The notes: generated from the sequence alone by a model not told the origin. DNA of 64,000 nucleotides from Rhizobiaceae bacterium (GCA_017644005.1 JAEPMJ010000004.1:364885-428884); one strand, 5' to 3'. Positions 43,889 to 53,808 are shown, counted from the first letter of the stretch. Program-made: numbers and translations.

Positions 43889-45901
43889 ATGTTCAAGAAA
43901 ATCCTGATTGCCAACCGTGGTGAAATCGCCTGCCGGGTCATCAAGACGGCGAAGCGCATGGGGATCGCGACGGTTGCCGTCTATTCCGACGCCGACGCCA
44001 ACGCCCTGCATGTCGAGATGGCCGACGAGGCTGTACACATAGGACCGCCGCCTGCCAGCGAGAGCTACCTCCTTGGCGAGCGCATCATTGCGGCCTGCAA
44101 GGAAACAGGTGCGGAGGCCGTGCATCCCGGTTACGGCTTCTTATCCGAACGCGCCTCCTTCTGCACTGCACTCGAAAAGGAAGGCATCGTCTTCATCGGT
44201 CCGAAACCCAGGGCCATCGAGGCCATGGGCGACAAGATCGAATCCAAGAAGTTCGCCAAAGAGGCCAAGGTGAACACGGTGCCGGGCCATATCGGCGTGA
44301 TCGAGGATGCTGATGCCGCGCGAAAAATTGCGGGCGAGATTGGCTATCCTGTGATGATCAAGGCGTCGGCCGGTGGCGGCGGCAAAGGCATGCGGATAGC
44401 CTGGGACGAAAAGGAAGTGCGCGACGGGTTCGACCGAGCGCGGTCCGAGGCGAAAAGCTCGTTCGGCGACGATCGTGTGTTCATCGAAAAGTTCGTCGTC
44501 GAACCGCGTCATATCGAAATTCAGGTGCTGGCGGACGCACACGGCAATGCCATCTATCTCGGTGAGCGCGAGTGTTCGATCCAGCGCCGCAACCAGAAGG
44601 TTGTGGAAGAGGCGCCGTCGCCTTTTCTCGATGAAAAGACGCGTAAGGCCATGGGCGAACAGGCGGTCGCGCTGGCCAAAGCTGTGGACTACCAGAGTGC
44701 CGGCACGGTCGAGTTTATCGTCGACAAGGACCGCAATTTCTATTTCCTTGAAATGAACACGCGTCTGCAGGTCGAACATCCGGTAACGGAGCTGATCACC
44801 GGCGTCGACCTGGTAGAGCAGATGATCCGCGTTGCCGCGGGTGAGAAACTTGCGATCAGGCAGAGCGACGTGAAGCTGAACGGCTGGGCGGTGGAAAGCC
44901 GGCTTTATGCCGAAGATCCGTACCGCAACTTCCTGCCGTCGATCGGCAGGTTGACGCATTACCGGCCGCCGCAGGAGGGCGAGCGCGAGGGCGTGACCGT
45001 ACGCAACGACACGGGCGTTTTCGAAGGGTCGGAAATCTCCATGTACTACGATCCGATGATCGCCAAACTGTGCACCCATGCGCCGACGCGCATGGAGGCG
45101 ATCGATGCAATGGCGGAAGCGCTGGATGGATTCGTGGTCGATGGCATCGGTCACAACCTGCCGTTTCTGTCGGCCCTGATGCAGCACCCGCGCTGGCGCA
45201 AGGGCGATCTCTCGACCGGTTTCATCGCCGAGGAATATCCGGACGGATTTCAGCCCGCGGAACCGGACGGGAAGGAAAAGGCAGTGCTGGCCGCGATCGC
45301 GGCAACGGCCGAGCTTCGCCGCCGCGACCGGCTCGACCGGCTCGGCGGTCGGCTTGCGCCGCATAGCGGGCGAATGAAAAAGGACTGGGTGGCTCGGATC
45401 GCGGGCGACTATCTCGAAGTGTCGGTAACCGGCGGTTCCGTGAACGGCGCCATCGATTGCAGCATCTCGGTCAATGGCGGCGACGCGCAGCCCGTGCACT
45501 CAGCGTGGAGCCCGGGCGACCTCATCTGGCAGGGCAGCGTGGGCAATGCGGATGTCACCGCCCAGATGCGCCCGATCCTGAACGGTATGCGTATCTCCTG
45601 GCGCGGGCTGTCGGTCGATACAAGGGTGATGCTCCCTTACATGGCCGAGTTGGAAAAGCTGATGCCGGTGAAGCTGCCGCCGGACACCTCGAAGATGTTG
45701 CTTTGTCCGATGCCCGGGCTCGTCGTCTCCATCGCCGTTGCTGAGGGGCAGGAGGTCAAGACGGGCGAAACACTCGCTGTCGTCGAGGCCATGAAGATGG
45801 AAAATGTGTTGCGCGCGGAACGCGATCTCGTCGTTTCCAAAATCAACGCCGAACCGGGCGACAGCCTGGCGGTGGATGCCGTGATCATGGAATTTGCCTA
45901 A
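43889..45901 (+). CDS. pccA: Acyl-CoA carboxylase biotin subunit, propionyl-CoA type
   Basis: The biotin carboxylase half carries [20 protein letters not shown], the ATP-grasp loop [20 protein letters not shown], and [20 protein letters not shown]. The C-terminal biotin carrier carries the acceptor lysine in EAMKMENVL (about residue 636, 34 from the end). In between sits the BT domain ([20 protein letters not shown]). The 670-residue length suits propionyl-CoA carboxylase alpha. The partner pccB is not in the window. The ATG at 43889 follows CGGAGG. The HAD gene begins one base after its stop. Confidence 0.92.
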   Translation: MFKKILIANRGEIACRVIKTAKRMGIATVAVYSDADANALHVEMADEAVHIGPPPASESYLLGERIIAACKETGAEAVHPGYGFLSERASFCTALEKEGIVFIGPKPRAIEAMGDKIESKKFAKEAKVNTVPGHIGVIEDADAARKIAGEIGYPVMIKASAGGGGKGMRIAWDEKEVRDGFDRARSEAKSSFGDDRVFIEKFVVEPRHIEIQVLADAHGNAIYLGERECSIQRRNQKVVEEAPSPFLDEKTRKAMGEQAVALAKAVDYQSAGTVEFIVDKDRNFYFLEMNTRLQVEHPVTELITGVDLVEQMIRVAAGEKLAIRQSDVKLNGWAVESRLYAEDPYRNFLPSIGRLTHYRPPQEGEREGVTVRNDTGVFEGSEISMYYDPMIAKLCTHAPTRMEAIDAMAEALDGFVVDGIGHNLPFLSALMQHPRWRKGDLSTGFIAEEYPDGFQPAEPDGKEKAVLAAIAATAELRRRDRLDRLGGRLAPHSGRMKKDWVARIAGDYLEVSVTGGSVNGAIDCSISVNGGDAQPVHSAWSPGDLIWQGSVGNADVTAQMRPILNGMRISWRGLSVDTRVMLPYMAELEKLMPVKLPPDTSKMLLCPMPGLVVSIAVAEGQEVKTGETLAVVEAMKMENVLRAERDLVVSKINAEPGDSLAVDAVIMEFA

Positions 45902-45902
45902 C

Positions 45903-46571
45903 ATGAATGATGCAGCTTCCTGCACGCTGCTGTTTGATCTCGACGGCACTTTGACGGATCCGTTCGAAGGCATCACCAAGTCGATCCGGTATGCGATCGA
46001 GAAGATGGGGCGGATCGCGCCTGCGGCAGACGTTCTGGGCTGGTGCATCGGCCCGCCGCTGCAGGTCTCGTTTCGGGAGCTGCTGGCGACGGAGGATGAG
46101 CAGCGCGTCGCGGAGGCGGTCGCGCTCTACCGCGAACGCTATATGGATGTCGGCAAGTTCGAGAATGTTCTGATCGAGGGGATTCCCGAGACGCTGGCGG
46201 CTCTCGCGGCGCAGGGGTACCGCATGGCCGTCGCTACCTCCAAGCTTCAATCCTATGCCGAGGAGATCGTCGTCCATTTCGGCCTTTCACGTTATTTCGA
46301 CACCGTCTATGGGTCGGAAGCCGACGGGCGGCTGTCGGACAAGTCCGATCTGATCGGATTCATTCTCAAAGTCAGGCACATTGAAGCAGGTCGCACCTGC
46401 ATGATCGGTGACAGGAAACATGATATAATCGGTGCACGGAACAATGGTGTCGGCAGCATCGGTGTGTTGTGGGGCTATGGCGACAAAGCCGAATTGAGCG
46501 AGGCAGGTGCCGGCAAGCTGGTGCCGGAGCCGGATGCTCTTGCCGGCGCGGTCGCGAAAATCTGTCCATGA
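45903..46571 (+). CDS. HAD-family hydrolase, phosphoglycolate phosphatase-like
   Basis: The 222-residue product has the HAD motifs LLFDLDGTLTDPFEGITKSI (motif I), AVATSKLQSYAEEI (motif II) and MIGDRKHDIIGARNNGVGSI (motifs III and IV). It likely removes phosphate from a small sugar phosphate or nucleotide; specificity is not determined. The start sits one base after the pccA stop (TAACATG), so translation is probably coupled to pccA. Confidence 0.88.
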   Translation: MNDAASCTLLFDLDGTLTDPFEGITKSIRYAIEKMGRIAPAADVLGWCIGPPLQVSFRELLATEDEQRVAEAVALYRERYMDVGKFENVLIEGIPETLAALAAQGYRMAVATSKLQSYAEEIVVHFGLSRYFDTVYGSEADGRLSDKSDLIGFILKVRHIEAGRTCMIGDRKHDIIGARNNGVGSIGVLWGYGDKAELSEAGAGKLVPEPDALAGAVAKICP

Positions 46572-46653
46572 CCCAACTATCGGGTTTACCCGGGCCGCGT
46601 GGTGCCGAAGAATAGCCCCGATTCCAGCTCGCCATGAGCTGAGGCAGGGCGCT

Positions 46654-49600
46654 TTGGCAGAAAAACCAGATCCGATCAGGGAAGCGGCGAAGGCAAACGC
46701 AAGCGGCGGAAAGACCGCAAATGGGCCGTCCCGCGCGTTTGTGCATTTGCGGGTGCATTCGGCCTATTCGCTGCTGGAAGGCGCGCTGCCACTTGCCAAG
46801 ATCGTCAAGCACGCGGTGGACACACGGTCACCGGCGATCGCTGTAACCGACACCAACAACCTCTTCGGCGCGCTGGAATTCGCGCAGAAGGCGGCCGGAT
46901 CGGGCGTACAGCCGATCATCGGTTGCCAACTTGAGGTTCGTTTTGGGAGCGCTGACGGCCAGGAGCCGGGCGGCCGGCGCAAGGAAGACCGAAGTTCGGC
47001 GCCGCTTGTCCTCCTGGCTGCCACAGAAGCCGGTTACGCAAATCTCGTGCGACTGGTCAGCCGCGCCTATCTCGACAACCCGCCGGATGCCGGCGTCTTT
47101 GCGCCGATTAACTGGCTTGGCGACCATGCGGAAGGGTTGATCTGCCTGACGGGTGGCCCGCGAGGCCCTATCGGTTCCGCAATTGCGTCAGGGCATCAGG
47201 TGCCGGCGGAAGAGCGGCTGCTTGGCCTGAAGCAGATATTCGGCAATCGGCTCTATGTCGAACTGGAGCGCGTGCAGGGGTACGACCGGCGCGTGGAGGC
47301 GGCCACCATCGAGCTCGCCTACAGGCACGAGCTGCCACTTGTCGCGACGAATGAATCCTTCTTCCCGGCTGCTGCGGATTACGACGCGCATGACGCGCTG
47401 ATGGCCATCGCGCATGGCTCAGTCATTGCAGAGGACAACCGGCCGCGGGTTACGCCAGACAACCATCTGAAGACCCAGCGAGAAATGGCGGTCCTGTTCG
47501 CCGACCTGCCCGAGGCAATCGACAATACGATCGAGATCGCAAAACGCTGCTCCTACTATCCGCAGAACCGCGATCCCATTCTGCCACGGTTCACCGCTGA
47601 CGACGGCGGCGACGCGGAAACTGCGTTGCAAGCCGAATCCGACGAACTGAAGCGACAAGCGCGCGAGGGGCTGCAAATGCGGTTCGCGGCTCAGGGCATC
47701 GCTGCGGGCTTCAAGGAAAGCGACTACGCTGAACGGCTGGAGCACGAGCTCGGCATTATCGAGCGGATGAAATATCCGGGCTACTTCCTGATCGTCGCCG
47801 ACTTCATCAAATGGGCCAAGGCGCGGGACATTCCGGTCGGCCCGGGGCGCGGCTCCGGCGCGGGTTCGCTGGTCGCTTATGCGCTGACGATCACCGACGT
47901 CGACCCGCTGCGCTTCTCGTTGCTGTTCGAGCGCTTCCTCAATCCCGACCGTGTGTCGATGCCCGACTTCGACATCGACTTCTGTCAGGAGCGGCGTGAG
48001 GAAGTCATCCGCTACGTGCAGGAAAAGTACGGGCGCGATCAGGTGGCGCAGATCATCACCTTTGGTACGCTGCAGGCGCGCGCCGTGCTTCGCGATGTCG
48101 GCCGTGTCTTGCAGATGCCCTACAGCCAGGTCGACCGGCTGACAAAGATGGTGCCGGCAAACCCGGCGAACCCGGTCAAGCTGAAAGACGCAATCGCCAA
48201 CGAACCGCGCTTCGCCGAGGAGGTGGAACGCGAGCCGGCGGTGCAGTCGCTGCTCGACATCGCGCAGAAGCTGGAAGGGCTTTACCGCCACGCTTCCACG
48301 CATGCCGCGGGCATCGTGATCGGCGACCGGCCGCTATCGGAACTCGTGCCGATGTACCGCGATCCGCGCTCCGACATGCCGGTGACGCAGTTCAACATGA
48401 AAAAGGTCGAGGACGCCGGCCTCGTCAAGTTCGACTTTCTCGGCCTGAAGACGCTGACCGTGCTGGAGCGGGCGGTAAAGCTGGTTGCTCAGCGTGGCAT
48501 CGAGATCGATCTGACGCAGATTCCGTATGACGATCCGCAGACCTACGAGATGCTGTCGCGCGGCGAAGTGGTGGGCGTATTCCAGGTTGAAAGCGCTGGC
48601 ATGCGCAAGGCGCTGATCGGCATGAAGCCGGACCGCATCGAGGACATCATTGCGCTGGTGGCGCTCTATCGGCCGGGCCCGATGGAGAACATCCCGACCT
48701 ACAATGCGCGCAAGAACGGCGAGGAAGAAACGGCGTCGATCCACCCCAAGATCGACCATCTGGTGGCCGAGACACAAGGTGTCATCGTTTACCAGGAACA
48801 GGTGATGCAGATCGCGCAGGAGCTCTCGGGCTACACGCTCGGCGAAGCGGATCTTCTGCGCCGCGCGATGGGCAAGAAGATCCGCGCCGAAATGGACAAG
48901 CAGCGCACACGCTTTGTCGACGGCGCGGTCGAGCGTGGCCTCGCCAAACAGCAGGCGGATTTCATCTTCGATCTGCTGGCGAAATTCGCTGACTATGGCT
49001 TCAACAAGTCGCATGCTGCAGCCTATGCCATCGTGTCCTATCAGACCGCCTATATGAAGGCGCATTACCCGGTGGAGTTTCTGGCCGCGTCGATGAACTA
49101 CGATATGGCCAACACCGACAAGCTGTCGGAGTTCCGGCAGGATGCGCGGCGGCTCGGCATCGAAGTCGTCGCACCCTCAGTGGAAACCAGCTTCCGTGAT
49201 TTCGAGGTCGGCGAAAACCGCATCTTCTATTCACTGGCGGCCATCAAGGGCGTGGGTGACGCAGCGGTCGACCATATCGTCTCGGTCCGTAAGGAAAGGG
49301 CATTCGAGAACCTGGAGGATTTCTGCGGCCGGGTCGATCCGCGCATCGTCGGCAAGCGGGTACTGGAAAGCCTGATCGCGGCCGGTGCGCTTGATTGCTT
49401 CGGCCACGACCGGGCCGCAATGTGGGCTGGGATCGAGCGCATGATGGGGCTGGCGAGCCGCGCGCGCGACGATGCCGAGATGGGGCAGGGCGACATTTTC
49501 GGCCAGGCTGGCGGTGGCATGAAGGATGTGCTGCGGCTGCCGGCGGTCGAGCCCTGGTTGCCTGCGGAGCGTCTGCACAAGGAATTCCAGACGGTCGGCT

Positions 49601-50187
49601 TCTACCTCTCTGCGCATCCGCTTGATGAATACCGGCAGTTGCTCGAAAAGATGCGGGTGCAGAACTGGGGTGAGTTCCAACTCGCGGTGAGGAAGGGCGC
49701 AACGGCCGGACGCCTCGCCGGAACGATCTCCTCCAAGCAGGAGCGGCGTACCCGGACCGGCAACAAAATGTGTGTCATGCAGCTTTCCGATGCCAGCGGC
49801 CAGTATGAAGCCGTGCTGTTTTCCGAAACGCTGGCGCAGCATCGCGACCTGATCGAAGCGGGCAAGTCGGTCGTCATCACAGTTGCCGCCGAAAACAGGC
49901 CCGAAGGCGTGAATTTGCGCGTCCAGACCATGCATTCGCTCGAGGACGAAGCAAGTCAGATGCAACGCGCCATGCGCATTTATCTGCGCGATCCGGGACC
50001 CGTTGAAGCGCTGACCCGACAGTTGGGCCAGAAGGGTGACGGGCAGGTCAGCCTCGTTGTCATCCGGCCGGACAATGGCGGCGAGGTCGAAGTGGCGTTG
50101 CCCGACCGCTACAAGATCGATAACGGGATTGCTTCTGCCTTCAAGGCGATCAAGGGCGTGGTCGACGTGGAACTGCTGGAAGCCTAG
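46654..50187 (+). CDS. dnaE: DNA polymerase III alpha subunit
   Basis: DnaE is the replicative polymerase. The product of about 1,177 residues has the N-terminal PHP domain (FVHLRVHSAYSLLEGALPLA, then AVTDTNNLFGALEF), the palm with catalytic aspartates in PDFDIDFCQERREEVIRYVQ, the Pol III thumb and fingers (GRGSGAGSLVAYALTITDVD), HhH (DAAVDHIVS), and a C-terminal OB fold and tau-binding tail. The start is taken as TTG at 46654 (MAEKPDPI), with GAGG upstream. The frame to 46507 runs into the HAD gene and is dropped. Its TAG stop overlaps the selO stop as CTAG. Confidence 0.97.
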   Translation: MAEKPDPIREAAKANASGGKTANGPSRAFVHLRVHSAYSLLEGALPLAKIVKHAVDTRSPAIAVTDTNNLFGALEFAQKAAGSGVQPIIGCQLEVRFGSADGQEPGGRRKEDRSSAPLVLLAATEAGYANLVRLVSRAYLDNPPDAGVFAPINWLGDHAEGLICLTGGPRGPIGSAIASGHQVPAEERLLGLKQIFGNRLYVELERVQGYDRRVEAATIELAYRHELPLVATNESFFPAAADYDAHDALMAIAHGSVIAEDNRPRVTPDNHLKTQREMAVLFADLPEAIDNTIEIAKRCSYYPQNRDPILPRFTADDGGDAETALQAESDELKRQAREGLQMRFAAQGIAAGFKESDYAERLEHELGIIERMKYPGYFLIVADFIKWAKARDIPVGPGRGSGAGSLVAYALTITDVDPLRFSLLFERFLNPDRVSMPDFDIDFCQERREEVIRYVQEKYGRDQVAQIITFGTLQARAVLRDVGRVLQMPYSQVDRLTKMVPANPANPVKLKDAIANEPRFAEEVEREPAVQSLLDIAQKLEGLYRHASTHAAGIVIGDRPLSELVPMYRDPRSDMPVTQFNMKKVEDAGLVKFDFLGLKTLTVLERAVKLVAQRGIEIDLTQIPYDDPQTYEMLSRGEVVGVFQVESAGMRKALIGMKPDRIEDIIALVALYRPGPMENIPTYNARKNGEEETASIHPKIDHLVAETQGVIVYQEQVMQIAQELSGYTLGEADLLRRAMGKKIRAEMDKQRTRFVDGAVERGLAKQQADFIFDLLAKFADYGFNKSHAAAYAIVSYQTAYMKAHYPVEFLAASMNYDMANTDKLSEFRQDARRLGIEVVAPSVETSFRDFEVGENRIFYSLAAIKGVGDAAVDHIVSVRKERAFENLEDFCGRVDPRIVGKRVLESLIAAGALDCFGHDRAAMWAGIERMMGLASRARDDAEMGQGDIFGQAGGGMKDVLRLPAVEPWLPAERLHKEFQTVGFYLSAHPLDEYRQLLEKMRVQNWGEFQLAVRKGATAGRLAGTISSKQERRTRTGNKMCVMQLSDASGQYEAVLFSETLAQHRDLIEAGKSVVITVAAENRPEGVNLRVQTMHSLEDEASQMQRAMRIYLRDPGPVEALTRQLGQKGDGQVSLVVIRPDNGGEVEVALPDRYKIDNGIASAFKAIKGVVDVELLEA

Positions 50188-51611
50188 GAGCCCGCAAGGG
50201 TATAGGCCTCCCGCATTTCGTTGATTTGAGCGAGCTTTGCCTCGAACCTGGTCCAGTCGTCCCCTTCCGCAATCGGCTTCCAGATCGCTTCTACTTCGTC
50301 GATCAGCATCGTGCAGGGCTCGGCACGCTGGAAGTAGGGGTGGCTTGTGACTTCCGCTGTACGCGGCTCGCAGCCGGCAAGCAGTTTGCGTGCCGGTGCG
50401 AACGCTGTGCTTTCATATACCGCCGCTTCCGGGCTTGCGGCCGCGCGCTTTGCATCAGCTCCGCGCCAGTCGAAGAAAAAGCGCTCAAACGGCATGCGGC
50501 TGTCGGCCAGAAACTGCCAGGTCGCAGTCGCAAGTCGCTGGTCGGTCTCGCTACCGGACGACTGCAGACCTAGCCGGTCGAGCAGGGCGCGATTGAAGGC
50601 ATCACGGAAGGCGGGTCCGAAACCTTGCAGCGTTGTTTCGAGCGCTTCCTTCGGCGCGAAAGGCAGCAGGCATTCGGCTAAGCGCGTCATGTTCCACAAG
50701 AGCACGTCCGGCTGCCGGCCGAAAGCATAAAGCCGCGTCTGGTCGAAATAGGCGGCGGTGAATGAGGGATCGAGTTCCGGCACGAAGCGCCAGGGACCGT
50801 AGTCGAAGCTCTCGCCGGTGATGTTGATATTGTCGGTGTTCAGCACGCCGTGCACGAATCCGGCCAGCATCCAGCGTGCTCCGGTTTCAGCCACCCGCCT
50901 GCCAACCGCATCGAGGAACGCCAGGGCCTGGTCACCAGTCGATTCGCGATTGGCCTCGGGCAGATAGTTTGCGACCGCGTAGTCCATGAGTTTTCGAATA
51001 TTGTCGTGCTCGTCGAGGTAGAGCAGGCGCTGGAAGCTGCCGATCCTGACGTGCGAGTGGCTGAGGCGGACCAGCACTGACGAGCGCGTTGGCGAGGGCT
51101 CGTCGCCACGCCAGAGTTCCTCGCCGGTTTCGATCAGGCTGAAGGACTTTGAGGTGTCGACACCCAGGGCTTCCAGCATCTCGGTGGCGAGTATCTCGCG
51201 CACACCGCCCTTGAGCGTCAGCCGTCCATCGCCGTCGCGCGAATAGGGCGTCTGACCGCTGCCTTTTGTGCCGAAATCGAGCAGCCGGCCGTTCTCGGGG
51301 TCGTAGCATTGTGCAAAAAGGAAACCACGACCGTCACCAAGTTGGGGATTGTATACCTGGAACTGATGGCCGTGATACCGCAGAGCCAAAGGCTCGGCAA
51401 AGCTGCCGGCAAACGGGGCGAAGCTTCCGAAGTGATCGATCCACTGGGTGGAGGTCAACTCGCCAAGGCCAATGCGCCCGGCCCAGCGCTGGTTGCGGTA
51501 ACGCAACTGGTGCTTTGGAAATGCCGCAGCGGCAACCTTGTCGAAAAAGTCGGGGCCCAGTTCCTCGTGGCGGCGGGCTGGTTGAAATCCATATACGTCC
51601 GATGATGGCAC
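50184..51611 (-). CDS. selO: Protein adenylyltransferase SelO
   Basis: SelO is a pseudokinase-fold enzyme that AMPylates Ser, Thr and Tyr of target proteins in redox control. The 475-residue product has PLALRYHGHQFQVYNPQLGD, TKGSGQTPYSRDGDGRLTLK, and the metal-binding MLAGFVHGVLNTDNINITGE with FDYGPWRFVPELDP. This is the bacterial form without selenocysteine. The GTG at 51611 has AGGA nine bases upstream; the ATG at 51674 would add 21 residues that look non-coding. Confidence 0.94.
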   Translation of the reverse strand: MPSSDVYGFQPARRHEELGPDFFDKVAAAAFPKHQLRYRNQRWAGRIGLGELTSTQWIDHFGSFAPFAGSFAEPLALRYHGHQFQVYNPQLGDGRGFLFAQCYDPENGRLLDFGTKGSGQTPYSRDGDGRLTLKGGVREILATEMLEALGVDTSKSFSLIETGEELWRGDEPSPTRSSVLVRLSHSHVRIGSFQRLLYLDEHDNIRKLMDYAVANYLPEANRESTGDQALAFLDAVGRRVAETGARWMLAGFVHGVLNTDNINITGESFDYGPWRFVPELDPSFTAAYFDQTRLYAFGRQPDVLLWNMTRLAECLLPFAPKEALETTLQGFGPAFRDAFNRALLDRLGLQSSGSETDQRLATATWQFLADSRMPFERFFFDWRGADAKRAAASPEAAVYESTAFAPARKLLAGCEPRTAEVTSHPYFQRAEPCTMLIDEVEAIWKPIAEGDDWTRFEAKLAQINEMREAYTLAGS

Positions 51612-51753
51612 GTTGCTAATTCCTTTGCCTTTGCAATGGCTTGACGCCTCTGCAAATCGAGGCGGCAGTGTCATGTTCCGCGATCACGCAATTTTGCCGC
51701 TTTGGGAATCAGGCGAGAATTGCCGAGTGGAAGAAGTTCCCGACCGCGGTTAG

Positions 51754-51780
51754 GCGAGCCGCATCCCCAGCGCGGCTCGC
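51754..51780. repeat. Hairpin 1 of the selO upstream pair
   Basis: A perfect 9-bp stem GCGAGCCGC/GCGGCTCGC encloses a 9-base loop (ATCCCCAGC). It lies ten bases before hairpin 2. It could be part of a small RNA, a rhizobial palindromic intergenic element, or a termination signal. Confidence 0.5.
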
Positions 51781-51789
51781 AACTTCCAC

Positions 51790-51820
51790 CCCTGCCCGGT
51801 GTACGAGGCGCCGGGCAGGG
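51790..51820. repeat. Hairpin 2 of the selO upstream pair
   Basis: A perfect 10-bp stem CCCTGCCCGG/CCGGGCAGGG encloses an 11-base loop. It is the most stable hairpin found in any intergenic region of the window by eye. There is no T tract on either side. Confidence 0.5.
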
Positions 51821-51928
51821 ACCACGGCCACAGACAGACGCATTGGCGACACCCTCATAATTGCCGATTGACCTTAAGCCCGGCCACTCTATCTTCAATC
51901 CGAAGGGACGCGAGAGGAAGGCTATGCC

Positions 51929-52234
51929 ATGAAATCCCCTTTGCGAAATCTTTTTATTGCTGGCATTGCGGCGATGATGGTGGTGCCGGCGGCAACTGCT
52001 TCAGCCGCACGCCCGGATGCACGCAAGATGACGTGCGACCAAACGCGCGCACTTATCCACGCACGGGGCGCCGCCGTCGTCACCACAGGCGCTCATACCT
52101 ACGAGCGATTTGTTTCGAGTAACCGGTTTTGTTTCCATCCGGAGGTGAAGACGCCGACCTATGTCAGCACCAAAGATACGAACCAGTGTCCGGTTTTCCA
52201 GTGCGAACGACCGATCAGGCTTTTCGACGATTGA
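51929..52234 (+). CDS. Small secreted cysteine-containing protein
   Basis: The 101-residue product has a signal peptide (NLFIAGIAAMMVVPAATASA, cleaved before ARPD). The mature protein of about 73 residues holds four cysteines (KMTCDQ, FCFHPE, NQCPVF, QCERP), likely forming two disulfides in the periplasm. It reads KMTCDQTRALIHARGAAVVT at its start, a pattern I associate with hypothetical secreted proteins of Rhizobiales. Function is unknown. It may be read from the region holding the twin hairpins. Confidence 0.8.
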   Translation: MKSPLRNLFIAGIAAMMVVPAATASAARPDARKMTCDQTRALIHARGAAVVTTGAHTYERFVSSNRFCFHPEVKTPTYVSTKDTNQCPVFQCERPIRLFDD

Positions 52235-52265
52235 GCGCGGCAGGTAGCCGGACACCCGGTCACGA

Positions 52266-52874
52266 TCAATAAACCGGCGGCGACAGCACCCAGATGACAA
52301 TGGCATCCGTGTCGCCGTTGTTGCGCCAGCGCATGGATTTCCCCTTAAAGCGGAAACTGTCGCCGACGCCGAGTGCGTGCCATGTACCGTCGACCTCGAT
52401 GTCGATGGATCCTGCCAAAACGAAACCGGCTTCTTCCGTGTCGCGCGCGGACTTCTGTTGTGACGTTGCTCCGGGCGAAAATGTACGGTGCCGCATCTCG
52501 AAGCTGCCACCCAGCGCAGGAGAGAGCAGTTCTTCTTCTAGACCCGCCTCGGTCGGTCCCAGAGTACGCCGCGCCCCGGCACGTACCACAACTTCCATTT
52601 CCGGTTCGGATTGCGCTTCGCGGCCGACAAACAGGCTCAGCGGGACGCCGAACGTGTCTGCCAGGCGGCTGAGATCGGCGAATGTCGGCATGGAAATACC
52701 GCGCTCGACCTGGCTCAGCCAGCCGACCGATCGCCCGACACTCTCCGATATCTGGGTTAGCGTCAGGCTGCGCGCCTGCCGCAGCGCCCGCAGGTCGCGT
52801 GCAATGCGGGCATCGATGCGCTCTAGCGCCAGCGTGAGCTTGCTTTCCTTGACCTGGCTCGCTGAGTTGGCCAT
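52266..52874 (-). CDS. XRE-cupin transcriptional regulator
   Basis: The 202-residue product has an N-terminal Cro/CI helix-turn-helix (ARDLRALRQARSLTLTQISE, then SVGWLSQVERGISMP) and a C-terminal cupin (about 130-200: EEAGFVLAGSIDIEVDGTWH, RFKGKSMRWRN). Such regulators sense a small molecule and often control the divergent neighbour. Here that is the nitroreductase gene, with the 75-bp repeat pair between them. The sensed compound is unknown. Confidence 0.92.
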   Translation of the reverse strand: MANSASQVKESKLTLALERIDARIARDLRALRQARSLTLTQISESVGRSVGWLSQVERGISMPTFADLSRLADTFGVPLSLFVGREAQSEPEMEVVVRAGARRTLGPTEAGLEEELLSPALGGSFEMRHRTFSPGATSQQKSARDTEEAGFVLAGSIDIEVDGTWHALGVGDSFRFKGKSMRWRNNGDTDAIVIWVLSPPVY

Positions 52875-52929
52875 GAAAATAATCCCATGGTTTTCATTGA
52901 CGATGATCTGGTGAAAAATTAGACATCAT

Positions 52930-53079
52930 TTTCAATGTACTGTCGAGCGGCAGGCAAGCTGGCGGCAAGAATCGAGACCTGCCGCGCACCAGTGACCGGT
53001 ACGGTTTCAATGTACTGTCGAGCGGCAGGCAAGCTGGCGGCAAGAATCGAGACCTGCCGCGCACCAGTGACCGGTACGG
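52930..53079. repeat. Exact 75-bp tandem duplication upstream of the nitroreductase gene
   Basis: Two identical 75-base copies run 52930-53004 and 53005-53079 without a gap. Each contains an 8-bp inverted pair GCGGCAGG/CCTGCCGC with a 23-base spacer, so the pair can form two hairpins or two operator sites. The second copy ends 15 bases before the nitroreductase ATG, and the first starts 55 bases from the regulator start. The lack of any mismatch suggests a recent event or an assembly artefact. Confidence 0.93.
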
Positions 53080-53094
53080 TTGGAAGGACAGTTG

Positions 53095-53808
53095 ATGCTC
53101 GCGCGTGACGACAACAAAGAGATCGCCGATAGCGCGGATGCCGTAGACGAGGCGATCAGCACGCGCCGTTCGGTGCGTGCGTTCCTGCCCGATCCTGTCG
53201 ACAATGAGACAATCGAGGATATCCTGCGGCTCGCCGCACGGGCACCGTCCGGCACGAACATGCAGCCGTGGAAGGCCTATGTGACGCGCGGTGCTGTGAA
53301 GGACCGGATATCGGACGCTATCCTGAATTCGGGAATTCGGGCCGAGAAGATCGAGTGGGACGAGTACAAATATTATCCGGACAAGTTTTTCGAACCGTAT
53401 CTCGGGCGCCGGCGGACCGTCGGTTTTGCGCTATACGATGCGCTCGGCATTCAGCGCCGCGAAGTGGAGCGCATGCGCTCGCAACACGACCGCAATTTCG
53501 TTTTCTTCGATGCACCGATCGGCGTCATCTTCACTATCGACAGGCGGCTCAACAAGGGGTCGTGGATCGACCACGGCATGTTTTTGCAGACGCTGATGAT
53601 CGCGGCGCGCGGACGCGGCCTGCACACCTGTCCTCAGGCCGCTTTTGCGCCATATCACAAACAGATACGGCCGGTTCTTGATATTTCAGATGAGGAAATC
53701 GTCACCTGCGGCATGGCGATTGGCTATGAGGACACGTCGAAGCCGGAAAACGGCTTCCGGACAGAACGCGCGCCGTTGCAAGATTGGGTGACGTTCCTGG
53801 GCGACTAG
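53095..53808 (+). CDS. Nitroreductase family protein
   Basis: The 237-residue product is an FMN-dependent nitroreductase: AISTRRSVRAFLPDPVDNET, then LRLAARAPSGTNMQPWKAYV, and DHGMFLQTLMIAARGRGLHT with CGMAIGYEDTSKPENGF. It resembles PnbA-like enzymes of nitrobenzoate or quinone reduction. The ATG at 53095 has AAGGA six bases upstream. It is divergent from the XRE-cupin gene, which probably controls it through the duplicated 75-bp element. Confidence 0.9.
   Translation: MLARDDNKEIADSADAVDEAISTRRSVRAFLPDPVDNETIEDILRLAARAPSGTNMQPWKAYVTRGAVKDRISDAILNSGIRAEKIEWDEYKYYPDKFFEPYLGRRRTVGFALYDALGIQRREVERMRSQHDRNFVFFDAPIGVIFTIDRRLNKGSWIDHGMFLQTLMIAARGRGLHTCPQAAFAPYHKQIRPVLDISDEEIVTCGMAIGYEDTSKPENGFRTERAPLQDWVTFLGD

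Larger units (their letters stand above)
51612..51928. other. 317-bp divergent intergenic region containing twin hairpins
   Basis: This region separates selO and the small secreted protein gene, which point away from each other, so it should hold both promoters. It contains no credible ORF. Two strong hairpins in its middle are listed separately. I could not recognise a known repeat family. Confidence 0.5.

Noticed and set aside
52930..53079. The 75-bp repeat pair as a CRISPR array or mobile-element ends.
   Set aside because: The copies abut with no spacer, number only two, and have no cas or transposase gene nearby.
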